Shown piece after piece: positions 54,501 to 57,184 of a stretch of DNA of 64,000 bases. The notes beneath the pieces were generated by a model. It was given only the letters and a program-made list of their open reading frames with translations, was not told the origin of the DNA and searched no databases. The position numbers were made by a program, and so were the translations under genes. Source of the stretch: Metridium senile (lineage: Eukaryota > Cnidaria > Anthozoa > Actiniaria > Metridiidae); NCBI GenBank assembly GCA_949775045.1, contig OX459096.1, positions 42,652,379 to 42,716,378 on the forward strand, in the 5' to 3' direction. Numbering within the stretch: position 1 is the stretch's first letter; each line of letters begins with the position of its first letter.

Positions 54501-56979
54501 TTCTCGATATGAAGTGTGCAAATGAAGTAAATTTAATTGCAATAAACACTTAATCATTTAAGATAAGGAAATGTTTAATAATACTGATGACGTCATAAAA
54601 CCACGTGATAAAAGCAGAAAAGCTACCGTTTCAGCATTGCTATCACCCATAATCATAAACTACAGGCTCCAAGGATTAAAAAGATATATGATAGCATTTG
54701 TCCCTCCGAGTGGTACCGAAACACATATTTGAGGGGTCTTGGCCCATGGACTAATACATTTAATGGCAAATGCAATGATGTTATCTTCGCAGGTCACTGC
54801 CTTGTACAGCAAAGAAGATGAGGCTTCGTTAGCTTTCGAGCGAGTGCAGATTATAAGATTCAGGTAAGTTACTCTAGGGTTATATAATACAAGGTTTCAC
54901 GTTCCAGTAACATTGGCGGTCCGCCTGCTGTCACTCACATGAAATTTAAACATAAAGAGCTCAACAGACATGTATTCACTTTCTTATGGATAGAGGTCCA
55001 GTTAAACTCTCATGACATGGGAAAGAACATCAGATCAAACAAACCAAAGTCACATTTGATCGATGCCCGAGTCGGGACTTAAACCTATTTCACAGTGGAG
55101 ATCGGCGGAGAGGCGGCGAGCTGTAACCCACCTACGCCACTGCGACAAGCGACACCGCACAGTGTCATCTTGTCCAACACACCAGTCCAATCCAGACGGA
55201 ACTACTGCGACATGTAGATTGACGCAGTTACATGCAACACACAACCTGAAATAGCTATACAAAATTGACATTGACATGTTATTATTATTACAGATCTGGG
55301 AGCGTTATTGTCGATTTCAACATCACATTCTTTGCGGACATTGCTAAAGGTGCCAATGTTATGCAGCGAGTCAAAGATACTGTCAACAATGGTTCCCTTG
55401 GAAACCTTACAGTTGACCCAGACTCCCTTACCATCGAACAGATAAGTAAGTTATCAGACATCCTTAAGCTTAGTGTAGTATTATAACTGTATGTTTAACA
55501 CTTCAGATCCAAACACACTCCCAGTATACGCTCACTATCAGCACAACATATTACCCATAGACAGGAAAAAGCCTTTCAATTGCAGTTTCTCAGATTTTAT
55601 AAATAAAAATAAATGAATCATTAATGTTTTAATTTACGACGAAATACAGGGAGTCCTACCAAATCTCCCTAGCTATTCGACATACTCACTACCCCTATGT
55701 TAATATTTTAGCACACATCACTTCTCACATGTAGATTTTTGCGGAGGGAGGAAATCCTTAGAGAACAACACACCGAACAAACTATATTCACTTGTTGCAC
55801 GAGTCGGGAATCGAACCCAGGTTACAGTGATGAAAGTCTAACGCTCTCATCCATGTCATTCAGTTTTTTAATTTAAATTTTTCATTTTCCTATTATCAAA
55901 AGAACCACCAGGTGGAGATACTAGTGCACAAAAACAAGGTAAGCCAACCAACAAACCAATGAAACCCAACCACCAACCAACAAACCAACGGACCCCAACC
56001 ATCAACCAACAAACCAATGAAACCCAGCCACCAACCAACAAACCAATGAAACCCAACCACCAACCACCAAACAAATGAAACCCAGCCACCAACCAACAAA
56101 CAAATGAAACCCAACCACTAACCAACAAACCAATGAAACCCACCCACCAACCAACAAACCAATGAAACACAACAACCAACCAGCAAACCAATGAACCCCA
56201 TCCACCAACCAACAAACCAATGAAACCCAGCCACCAACGTTAACAAACAAACCTATGAAACCCAACCACCAACCAATGAAACCCAACCACCAACCAACAA
56301 ACCAATGAAACCCAACCACCAAACCAATAAAACCCAACCACCAACGTACCAACAAACCGACCCTCCTCCACCAACAACCAACAACCAACAACCAACAACC
56401 AACAAACCAATGAAACCCAACCACCAACCAACAAACCGACCCTCCCCCACCAACAACCAACAACCAACAACCAACGGACCCCAATTACCACCCAATTAAC
56501 CAATTGACCTAGTCACTAACCAACAAAACAACCAACTACACCACCATGCGCCCCACAATACAACCAATTGACCGACTTACCAACCAACCAACCGAAAACA
56601 ACTAACCAACCGAAAACAACCAACCAACCAATAAACAAAAACATTAACAGAAAGTTAAAAAACTATCGAGCTTGAGTGGTAAAATCTGCCGTCCATGAGA
56701 CATGTTATTTGCATTACGCTATGTGGTTAATCTTGTTAATACAAAGAATGTTGTTTAGGTGCTAAGGGTGGACTATCAGCTGGTGCCAAGGCCGGTATCA
56801 GTATTGTAGTCATACTAGTTATAGCTAGTGGGGTGTTGCTTGGTTTGTGGTGGTTCCGTAAGAAAAGAGCTCAAGCAGCTGGGGACTCGGTCTTGAAACA
56901 TCAACAGTTTGATAACCCCATACACTTCTCATCTAAAGCGTACGACTTTGATGATCCAGTGGATTCATCAACTGCATGA
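9483..56979 (+). CDS. giant mosaic lectin receptor, type I membrane protein (3' 47 exons)
   Basis: Forty-seven exons with consensus splice sites join into one frame of 7114 nt (about 2370 residues) ending at TGA 56977-56979. The order in the visible part is half CTLD (1-54), F5/8C (54-214), CTLD (214-350), LamG-like (362-581), CTLD (581-716), SUEL lectin (727-820), CTLDs at 820-962, 974-1104, 1123-1259, 1274-1414, 1423-1561 and 1569-1702, F5/8C at 1702-1852, 1852-2002 and 2002-2150, SEA (2175-2286), transmembrane helix and tail (2298-2370). The start codon and signal peptide lie before the window. CTLD, F5/8C and SUEL modules bind sugars, lipids or matrix, so a cell-surface recognition or adhesion receptor is likely. 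The multi-CTLD plan recalls the mannose receptor family, but that family has neither discoidin, SUEL nor SEA modules. Ligand and role are unknown. Confidence 0.9.
10000..14288 (+). CDS. receptor exons: F5/8 type C (discoidin) domain 1
   Basis: Three exons, 10000-10169, 13474-13638 and 14144-14288, with intron phases 1-0-0-1. The domain opens with CNSPLGMQ and DSQVTASS, continues with EYLQIDFGAVRKVTHLAVQG and FYIRYGNNGQNF, and closes with FIRFYPLQW and CMRTEIYGCDG. These are the standard blocks of the family, including the terminal disulphide pair. Such domains bind phospholipid, glycan or collagen through loops at one end of the barrel. Intron 1 (3.3 kb) holds a LINE fragment and minisatellites. 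Confidence 0.93.
10431..10735 (+). repeat. degenerate minisatellite, about 55-bp unit
   Basis: Repeats of TTTTGTCAGTCTGTTTG followed by TTTTTAGTTCTATCCTG, five to six imperfect copies, directly before the inverted-repeat element. Confidence 0.75.
10782..12419. mobile_element. inverted-repeat element with (ACTTCAG)n termini and a nested LINE end
   Basis: The left end reads TACGGAAGCGCTGAGGGG, then (ACTTCAG)n; the right end is the reverse complement ending CCCCTCAGCGCTTCCGTA. A second inverted block, GAGATCGCGGGCGC with AAGATGGCGGA (11003-11047), is mirrored at 12294-12335. The heptamer repeat is therefore part of the terminal inverted repeats. The interior carries the 3' end of a LINE. No target duplication is clear. 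Confidence 0.7.
11150..11770 (+). pseudogene. 3' end of a CR1/L2-like LINE (RT C-terminus)
   Basis: The frame to a stop at 11453 reads KQNKAAKIILD, ALKWIPLVKRRF, IYKCLHGLVN and YNTRNSDHLRLP. This is the typical C-terminal end of non-LTR reverse transcriptases, past the catalytic region. An AT-rich 3' stretch follows, ending in (ATT)n at 11748-11763, the usual microsatellite tail of such LINEs. It is 5' truncated. Confidence 0.8.
12595..13060 (+). repeat. 16-bp minisatellite TTTGTTTGTTTGTTCT
   Basis: About 28 units. The three plus-strand frames and two minus-strand frames are open only because the unit lacks stops; there is no coding signal. Confidence 0.92.
13222..13432. mobile_element. small fold-back element (MITE-like)
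   Basis: CTTGACTG...AGCCTCG is mirrored by CGAGGCT...CAGTCAAG, and CCGTATCGAAATATGG by CCATATTTTGATTCGG. The arms are imperfect, about 90 bp each. Confidence 0.6.
14445..15480 (+). repeat. (GACT)n-rich minisatellite split by a TTAA element
   Basis: Units such as CATACAGGCTAGCTGACTGA and CACTGATCACTGACTGA occur at 14445-14789 and resume at 15256-15480. The gap is the inverted-repeat element at 14794-15251, so the array predates that insertion. Confidence 0.85.
14794..15251. mobile_element. 458-bp inverted-repeat element flanked by TTAA
   Basis: Ends AGTGCACCTGA and TCAGGTGCACT with TTAA on both sides (14790-14793, 15252-15255). The inverted arms continue inward over about 150 bp (GACGTCA, TTTGCATTTTCAGATTTCAAAT). 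TTAA target duplication is used by piggyBac and Kolobok-type transposases; this copy has no transposase. Confidence 0.8.
15544..17212 (+). CDS. receptor exons: CTLD-2
   Basis: Exons 15544-15633, 16278-16499 and 17117-17212, all separated by phase-1 introns. The first acceptor is placed at TTTAG 15543 because only that joins the frame, giving VTSTKCRAGW. The domain then shows CYQYN, ASCTSQGGDLLSI, FWIGLND, FQWSD, DIDCGQYRPYICK. The calcium sites are lost: there is no EPN/QPD (SGYPKD instead) and WND is replaced by WRDID. It is therefore more likely a protein-binding or structural CTLD. Confidence 0.9.
15674..15850 (+). repeat. 10-bp minisatellite TTTTGCTTGC
   Basis: About 17 units with two variants; it begins 40 bp after the donor of the first CTLD-2 exon. 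Confidence 0.93.
15949..16232. repeat. interspersed element with inverted ends and ACCCTAAAAGGTACG repeats
   Basis: A G-run (15953-15970) precedes GAATAGGGGTGCTCGA, which is mirrored by TCGAGCACCCCTATCC at about 16190-16210, with CCCCGGGG at both margins. Inside, the motif ACCCTAAAAGGTACG recurs in degenerate form. Confidence 0.6.
17213..17605. other. receptor intron without recognised features except the tRNA fossil
   Basis: AT-rich intron. CGTCCCCAGACGTTTCGTCCCC (17240) resembles the head of the 53-bp minisatellite at 19322. Nothing coding is seen. Confidence 0.5.
17357..17398 (-). pseudogene. fossil 5' half of a tRNA-Asp repeat unit
   Basis: The plus-strand stretch AATACTCACCACAATACTAA followed by GAGGATCT matches the D-arm/acceptor half of the array unit with about 7 mismatches in 42. 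The T-arm half and the anticodon stem partner are missing, so it is not a tRNA gene. Confidence 0.7.
17606..17641 (+). CDS. receptor micro-exon: 12-residue linker
   Basis: A 36-nt exon between phase-1 introns (TTTTTACAG before, GTAAGT after) encodes a Ser/Thr/Lys-rich spacer ASVHTKKYSMTA between CTLD-2 and the LamG-like module. It keeps the frame and is supported mainly by its splice sites and phase. Confidence 0.75.
17941..19135 (+). CDS. receptor exons: LamG-like (concanavalin-type) domain
   Basis: Exons 17941-18424 and 18963-19135 (phases 1-2-1), 219 residues. Signature: YWPLNGLVNGNVLG at the start, ISVSINVNL, GFAIYIEQGQVKV, then EWHHVALTW and LRLYVDGKQ, closing with YYIRSLGVWKRMLDPSEV. 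This is the laminin-G/pentraxin-like beta sandwich (LamG-like jelly roll). The WHHVALTW-DG block is diagnostic. Binding properties cannot be read from the sequence. The following intron is filled by a 53-bp minisatellite. Confidence 0.9.
18425..18962. other. receptor intron inside the LamG-like module
   Basis: 538 bp with good splice sites. TTTTCTCATGCATCTGTACT near 18510 resembles sequence after the tRNA-like SINE head at 26640. Nothing else is recognised. Confidence 0.5.
19323..20990 (+). repeat. 53-bp minisatellite filling the LamG/CTLD-3 intron
   Basis: The unit contains CCTACTAGTAGTGATGTATC and ACCAGTGGTCCCCTTTGTTC; the length is 53 bp, with 10-bp expansions of TTTGTCCCC and TTCTATTCA. 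There are about 30 copies. CTACTAGTAG is itself a palindrome. Confidence 0.95.
21106..21962 (+). CDS. receptor exons: CTLD-3 (QPD type, intact calcium motifs)
   Basis: Exons 21106-21303 and 21756-21962, with one phase-1 intron directly after WIG. Key residues: CSLGWKEFGQYCYQF, NCQNQGGDLVSI, AWIG, WEWSDGS, QPDN and GRWNDILC. QPD plus WND is the galactose/GalNAc-type calcium-binding set in known CTLDs, so this module is predicted to bind sugar. Confidence 0.93.
21304..21755. other. CTLD-3 intron with short hairpin
   Basis: Inverted arms AATAATTGAGAGTCATCAAC (21601-21620) and its complement (21669-21688) surround a 48-bp AT-rich loop; a small MITE-like hairpin. The rest is unremarkable. Confidence 0.65.
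21963..23001. other. 1-kb receptor intron, no gene recognised
   Basis: Contains local repeats of AATCGGACAGT at 22128-22190 and of CCAATCA. CTCGAATCTGATTGG at 22072 recurs at 42178, suggesting an old interspersed repeat. Confidence 0.5.
23002..23034 (+). CDS. receptor micro-exon: 11-residue linker
   Basis: A 33-nt exon with strong sites (TTTTTCCAG, GTAAGA), phase 1 on both sides, encodes VIPTVGSTPSL between CTLD-3 and the SUEL module. Confidence 0.75.
   Translation, partial: LYLQSEVLLH
23363..23663. mobile_element. 300-bp inverted-repeat element
   Basis: TGGTTTTCATTAACCCGTGAA (left) and its near complement TTCACGGGTTAACGAAAACCA (right) are about 25-bp terminal repeats. GACGTTTCGATCAAG inside resembles tails of other elements here. 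Confidence 0.6.
23709..23987 (+). CDS. receptor exon: SUEL-type (galactose/rhamnose-binding) lectin domain
   Basis: A single phase 1-1 exon encodes 93 residues with the family pattern: IICERSLDSLNCPS, then the ANYGR-like motif AKYGRSD, CLVNVTAKIRNQCDG, and the closing DPC motif KDPCMYVRKYLDVSYKC. The Cys spacing fits rhamnose-binding egg lectins and the RBL domain of latrophilins. It probably binds L-rhamnose or D-galactose. The acceptor is CTTTCAAG, the only one that keeps the frame from the preceding linker. Confidence 0.92.
24360..25410 (+). repeat. (ATC)n-rich minisatellite, about 120-bp unit
   Basis: Blocks built of CATCATCACC, AGCATTACCAATACAATAAT and CACTACTGACACCGCC recur at about 119-122 bp (24891, 25013, 25132, 25253, 25372), with an older block before. 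A stretch at 24060-24200 resembles the MITE at 26264. Confidence 0.85.
25440..26249 (+). CDS. receptor exons: CTLD-4
   Basis: Exons 25440-25587 and 25972-26249 (phases 1-2-1). Residues include CPPGWQRNRDGTVCYG, SCKKSGGELASIHS, DVWIGLTDQG, YRWDDKSP, GQPNDRN, YWVDDDC and AYICKK. The first calcium motif reads QPN and the second is VDD instead of WND, so calcium binding is possible but altered. The intron within is a (GTCA)n array. The split at SIHS-GW is the same place and phase as in CTLD-7. Confidence 0.9.
25600..25905 (+). repeat. (GTCA)n array in the CTLD-4 intron
   Basis: Pure (GTCA)n from about 25784 to 25902, preceded by degenerate copies. Confidence 0.93.
26264..26468. mobile_element. 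205-bp MITE with 24-bp perfect inverted repeats
   Basis: CGGCTGAGTAGATACAACTC at the left and its exact complement at the right end (26444-26463). No coding. Confidence 0.8.
26560..26680 (+). mobile_element. tRNA-derived SINE head (candidate)
   Basis: TGGTGTAGTGGTTAAC is an A-box type sequence and GGGTTCGAGTT a B-box type sequence, 34 bp apart as in tRNA. The acceptor stem does not pair, so it is a SINE head or pseudogene. Confidence 0.5.
26753..26788 (+). CDS. receptor micro-exon: Pro/Thr linker
   Basis: A 36-nt phase 1-1 exon encodes AGNTPPPLRPTT, a probable O-glycosylated stalk piece between CTLD-4 and CTLD-5. Confidence 0.75.
26981..27246. mobile_element. 266-bp inverted-repeat element
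   Basis: Starts AGAGCGTCTCCGTATAACCC and ends with the matching GGGTTATACGAAAACGCTCT; the arms run about 60 bp inward (CACTTTTAAAAT, CATATGTGTGAAAT). Confidence 0.8.
27424..29095 (+). CDS. receptor exons: CTLD-5 (QPD type)
   Basis: Exons 27424-27493, 28559-28713 and 28931-29095 (phases 1-2-1-1). The module reads GACPNGWKTYISGCYKVF, TWTSARDACRAF, NLVSIHDSAEN, AWIGLND, VWTDGT, QPDSHSG, GNWNDVGC and PYICKMK. QPD and WND are both intact, predicting galactose-type sugar binding. Its first intron holds a 570-bp near-perfect hairpin. Confidence 0.92.
27511..28082. mobile_element. 570-bp near-perfect fold-back element
   Basis: About 105 bp at each end (27511-27615 and 27977-28082) are almost exact inverted copies, from ATTTAAGAAATAGAAGACG to GCACGAGCCGTTAGGCG. 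Inside, a second nested inverted pair (AGGCTAAATCGGCATTTTAA) surrounds a third (TTATAAAATAATTTAGATAG). The transcript of the intron would fold into a long hairpin. Confidence 0.88.
28083..28558. other. rest of CTLD-5 intron 1
   Basis: TTTCTAATAAAGTTATTATTATTATTG at 28180-28206 looks like the tail of a truncated LINE. No other feature is seen. Confidence 0.45.
29147..29217 (+). repeat. (TTG)n(TTC)n microsatellite
   Basis: About 9 TTG followed by about 12 TTC triplets, 50 bp after the last CTLD-5 exon. Confidence 0.95.
29393..29449 (+). CDS. receptor micro-exon: Pro/Thr-rich linker
   Basis: A 57-nt phase 1-1 exon encodes PSIKVPTTRPTTAPPPPTA, a mucin-like spacer between CTLD-5 and CTLD-6. Confidence 0.8.
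29662..31569 (+). CDS. receptor exons: CTLD-6 (EPN type)
   Basis: Exons 29662-29848 and 31349-31569 (phases 1-2-1). Residues: TCDSGWLYWNQMCYLF, WFNARSACRKTGGDLVSIL, YYIWIGLNDLG, YKWSDGSP, WREPNDWNGQEDC, GQWNDNQC and YPYICKK. EPN with WND is the mannose/glucose-type set, the only one in the visible gene. The donor is GTAAGT at 29849, one codon step after an alternative GTAGTA, and is required by phase. The intron is a 16-bp minisatellite of more than 1 kb. Confidence 0.92.
29996..31070 (+). repeat. 16-bp minisatellite TATTTGTTTGTTGTTG, about 65 copies
   Basis: Very homogeneous array in the CTLD-6 intron. It leaves all three plus frames open but lies between two halves of a domain and has no coding signal. 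Confidence 0.96.
31701..31745 (+). CDS. receptor micro-exon: Pro/Thr linker
   Basis: A 45-nt phase 1-1 exon encodes NTFTPPTTIAPTPGP. Confidence 0.78.
31746..32318. other. receptor intron, nothing recognised
   Basis: AT-rich with scattered GATGAT runs; no gene or repeat family identified. Confidence 0.5.
32319..34996 (+). CDS. receptor exons: CTLD-7
   Basis: Exons 32319-32475 and 34734-34996 (phases 1-2-1). Residues: KCDPGWINYDKRCYKF, WSKARDSCQ, LLSVNNQ, FWIGLNDKH, FTWINNDP, THWRKGQPVRN, DCVDLW and RYICEA. The QPD/EPN position reads QPV and WND is absent, so the calcium-dependent sugar site is lost. A 0.9-kb TTAA-flanked inverted-repeat element lies in the intron. Confidence 0.9.
32943..33845. 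mobile_element. 903-bp inverted-repeat element flanked by TTAA
   Basis: TTAA at 32939-32942 and 33846-33849; termini GGCCCAAGCAAACGCACGCA and its near complement GCTTGCGTTTTCACGGGCC. The interior is studded with CCAACATTGTTGG-like 13-mers, themselves palindromic. There is no transposase; it is a non-autonomous TTAA-type element. Confidence 0.82.
33850..34733. other. rest of CTLD-7 intron
   Basis: Includes a C-run (34508-34528) and an (ATT)n stretch (34564-34586). No gene seen. Confidence 0.5.
35216..35640. mobile_element. 425-bp inverted-repeat element with TTGCAAC motifs
   Basis: ACGGTGCAATTTTC near the left end and GAAAATTGCACCGT near the right are inverted copies, as are CGAGACAAGTTGCA segments. 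A central hairpin (GCAATCGTTGCAAAAGTA) lies at 35296-35350. Confidence 0.7.
35693..35719 (+). CDS. receptor micro-exon: 9-residue linker
   Basis: A 27-nt phase 1-1 exon encodes PALPLGPTP. The acceptor TTTTTTCAG is strong; the donor GTGGGA is weak. It is called because it keeps frame and matches the linker pattern elsewhere. Confidence 0.6.
36207..37024 (+). CDS. receptor exons: CTLD-8
   Basis: Exons 36207-36368 and 36773-37024, phase 1 throughout. Residues: NPDCPSPFVKV, QCLSMFYSKLTWNEAREVC, DADLISLHS, NVWIGLSRE, FKWSDLS, HWSKGQPGAPG, CVLAS, RWTVADC and GFMCQIWK. QPG replaces QPD and WTV replaces WND, so calcium-dependent sugar binding is unlikely. The second exon starts at CAG 36772, the only acceptor that keeps the frame. 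A (TTGA)n array fills the intron. Confidence 0.88.
36452..36740 (+). repeat. (TTGA)n array in the CTLD-8 intron
   Basis: (ATTG)n with local higher units around GGATTGGTTTGTGG; it fills most of the intron. Confidence 0.92.
37201..37224 (+). CDS. receptor micro-exon: 8-residue linker
   Basis: A 24-nt phase 1-1 exon encodes GDQHVTPV, with good acceptor TAACCAACAG and donor GTAAGT. It is the shortest exon called. Confidence 0.6.
37225..37757. other. intron before the SINE
   Basis: No feature recognised. Confidence 0.4.
37758..38155 (+). mobile_element. full-length tRNA-derived SINE
   Basis: The head has A box TGGTCTAGTGG and B box GGTTCGATTCC. A central domain follows (TTGTGTCCTTGGGCAAGACA), then TAAAGCGCTATGAG and GCGCTATATAAAT near the 3' end. 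This order is typical of metazoan V-/DC-type SINEs with a conserved core; the exact family is not settled. Confidence 0.8.
38156..38673. other. intron between the SINE and CTLD-9
   Basis: No feature recognised beyond the strong acceptor TAATTTCAG. Confidence 0.4.
38674..41578 (+). CDS. receptor exons: CTLD-9
   Basis: Exons 38674-38877 and 41384-41578 with one phase-1 intron after WIG, the same place as in CTLD-3. Residues: TCLPGWKKFDKSCYLF, WSTARYLCNKQGGDLVSIL, WVWIG, GLNDRSFEQGYVWSDGSP, NQPNDNQG, NCVDMW, GDWTDRVC and YICKAK. QPN and WTD are near-canonical calcium residues, so binding is possible. The intron is a 2.4-kb hexanucleotide array in which the upstream reading frame stays open. Confidence 0.92.
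38886..41345 (+). repeat. 2.4-kb hexanucleotide array (CAGTCA)n with CAGTTG variants
   Basis: Starts eight bases into the CTLD-9 intron and ends 38 bp before its acceptor. Variant hexamers form higher-order blocks of a few hundred bp; the marker CACAATCAGTCATAACC recurs near 39796, 40130, 40330 and 40884. A hexamer with no stop in any frame leaves long open frames on both strands (Ser-His, Thr-Val, Gln-Ser and Cys-Asp repeats); these are read as artefacts. Confidence 0.96.
41579..42584. other. intron between CTLD-9 and F5/8C domain 2
   Basis: Contains a locally GC-rich stretch (41790-42060) of unknown origin with two ATACTTACC motifs, and CTCGAATCTGATTGG at 42178. No supported gene. Confidence 0.45.
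42585..43968 (+). CDS. receptor exons: F5/8 type C domain 2
   Basis: Exons 42585-42742, 43189-43338 and 43827-43968 (phases 1-0-0-1, 150 residues). Blocks: ECSSPLGMSSG, WCAADKDKTPYFEVDL, IAKIGVQGVM, FILSYAEYKGQW, RFIRIQPKTW and CAKFEFYGCVL. It follows CTLD-9 with no linker exon. Confidence 0.92.
43339..43826. other. F5/8C domain 2 intron
   Basis: A (CAT)n run at 43490-43512. On the minus strand AAGATGGCGGATTCC (43590) opens a short frame, judged chance or a repeat remnant. Confidence 0.45.
44256..45429 (+). CDS. receptor exons: F5/8 type C domain 3
   Basis: Exons 44256-44383, 44537-44713 and 45285-45429, same phase pattern. Blocks: ECQKPLGIQS, GRGWCPL, WLQLTWPGFAKRITKIGTWG, RYKLAFSDNGQVF, QYFRIYPLAG and CLRFEIYGCAS. 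Divergence from domain 2 shows the duplication is not recent. The last intron contains a SINE-like fragment. Confidence 0.92.
45035..45190 (+). mobile_element. SINE body fragment
   Basis: CGTCTTCACAATAAGGACCGTAGGTCCCG followed by GGGACGTAAAAGAACCCACA matches the order of the body of the SINE at 37880-37920 and related elements; the tRNA head is missing. Confidence 0.6.
45516..47133 (+). CDS. receptor exons: F5/8 type C domain 4
   Basis: Exons 45516-45673, 46153-46293 and 46989-47133, same phase pattern. Blocks: GCIDPLGLETG, RGWCAAPTDKKPFLRVSLG, RIRKVSTQGS, VEFRPQKW and CLRVEIFGCIP. The middle exon diverges most from the family but keeps frame and splice sites. Confidence 0.9.
46294..46988. 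other. F5/8C domain 4 intron
   Basis: Segments GTCGGGCTAGT (46381) and GTCGGGCC...GCCCGAC (46523-46542) suggest a small interspersed repeat. No gene. Confidence 0.4.
47134..48044. other. introns flanking the stalk exon
   Basis: Apart from the stalk exon at 47605-47679, no feature is seen. CATCATTCGATGAACATCTTCAG (47922) resembles tails of old elements. Confidence 0.4.
47605..47679 (+). CDS. receptor exon: Pro/Thr/Ser stalk
   Basis: A 75-nt phase 1-1 exon encodes 25 residues rich in Pro, Thr and Ser (VVPATKRP, IAPTGSVIPTTS) between the last F5/8C domain and the SEA domain; probably an O-glycosylated stalk. Confidence 0.78.
48045..55445 (+). CDS. receptor exons: SEA domain with GSVIV cleavage motif
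   Basis: Exons 48045-48154, 54793-54863 and 55294-55445 (phases 1-0-2-1, 111 residues). The fold signature is YKVTFKVTNVQW, VTALYSKEDEASLAFERVQI, then RSGSVIVDFNITF and the last helices. In mucins and several receptors the sequence G-S-V-V/I-V between these strands is cut by the domain itself, leaving two tightly bound chains; GSVIV fits. The exon join falls just before the cleavage motif. The first intron (6.6 kb) contains the nested nuclease-like gene. Confidence 0.88.
48603..54273 (+). CDS. FEN1/PIN-like nuclease with zinc modules and CXC motif (family not named)
   Basis: Two exons, 48603-48621 and 49619-54273, give 1557 residues. The start ATG is in AAGATGGCGG; the 19-nt exon encodes MAESMH and half a codon, followed by GTAAGT, and the large exon follows TTTTAACAG. 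Without this exon the large frame has no ATG at its head. Residues 17-74 (CIIHC...YHRKC) and 123-185 (CIFC...YHRSCYREYT) look like two related zinc modules. From about 1130 the order matches the FEN1/XPG fold: IIDGMAMVQ (D1137), VVFDVYRKESIKNTERE (D1178), QEEADTRMLLHA (E1276, D1278), SSDDTDVLIL (D1301, D1304) and TGCDSVSAFAGKGK (D1360). The end has a Cys-rich CXC-like stretch (about 1507-1538) and an acidic tail. I do not recognise a named family; it may be a domesticated or mobile-element protein. The large intronless exon and placement inside another gene suit arrival by insertion. Confidence 0.82.
48780..49566. repeat. imperfect 780-bp palindrome filling the nested gene's intron
   Basis: The left arm reads through AGTTACTAAAAGG, repeats of GACCTACAAT, CTCACCAACG and AAGCTGGAATTATTTGTTA. 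The right arm gives the reverse complements TAACAAATAATTCCAGCTT, AGGTCATTGTAGG and CCTTTTAGTAACT in mirrored order. The centre is near 49170. The arms are clearly related but diverged. It is a fold-back or MITE-like structure between a 19-nt exon and a 4.6-kb exon. Confidence 0.8.
54381..54386 (+). terminator. candidate polyadenylation signal of the nested gene
   Basis: AATAAA lies 108 nt after the stop; a second AATAAA is at about 54540. Either would end the nested transcript before the next receptor exon at 54793. Confidence 0.55.
54960..55215 (-). mobile_element. tRNA-derived SINE (candidate)
   Basis: On the minus strand GTGGCGTAGGTGGGTTAC and TTTAAGTCCCGACTCGG lie about 45 bp apart like degenerate A and B boxes, followed by GTTCTTTCCCATGTCATGAG. 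The family is not known to me. Confidence 0.5.
55690..55858 (-). mobile_element. tRNA-derived SINE with conserved body
   Basis: On the minus strand GAGAGCGTTAGACTTTC and a clean B box GGTTCGATTCC are followed by TGTTGTTCTCTAAGGATTTC and CCTCCGCAAAAATCTACA, a body layout I know from invertebrate SINEs. Confidence 0.6.
55903..55938 (+). CDS. receptor micro-exon: juxtamembrane linker
   Basis: A 36-nt phase 1-1 exon encodes KPPGGDTSAQKQ between the SEA domain and the transmembrane exon. The donor GTAAGC runs straight into the CCAAC-rich minisatellite. Confidence 0.75.
55939..56640 (+). repeat. CCAAC-rich minisatellite, about 30-bp unit
   Basis: The unit is AACCAACAAACCAATGAAACCCAACCACC with many variants. 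The donor GTAAGCCAACC of the preceding exon is its first unit. Confidence 0.93.
56759..56979 (+). CDS. receptor terminal exon: transmembrane helix and cytoplasmic tail
   Basis: After AKGGLSAGAKAG comes a hydrophobic helix (ISIVVILVIASGVLLGLWWF), a basic stop-transfer RKKR and a tail of about 39 residues. The tail has FDNPIHF, close to the FxNPxY endocytosis signal with Phe for Tyr, and acidic YDFDDP. The protein ends at TGA 56977-56979. Topology is type I, with all lectin domains outside the cell. Confidence 0.92.
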
Positions 56980-57184
56980 ACACCCAGCTTCAACCAAGGG
57001 ATATTAGTAAAAGTGGTAACTTACGAGCGCCTTACTCTCTCTAGGTCGAATTTAGAGGATGCGCGACCATTTTTTTGAGTTTGTCTACACAACTGATTAA
57101 TCAATTCACAACTGATTAATCAATTGCATGGTTGTTTGCTTCACTGTTTGAATGACTGGACGGCTGAACCGTTTGGTTGATTTG

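Noticed and set aside
55868..56503. Trp/Gly/Val-rich minus-strand frames (FIGLLVGGWVS repeats)
   Set aside because: Antisense of the CCAAC minisatellite in the last receptor intron.
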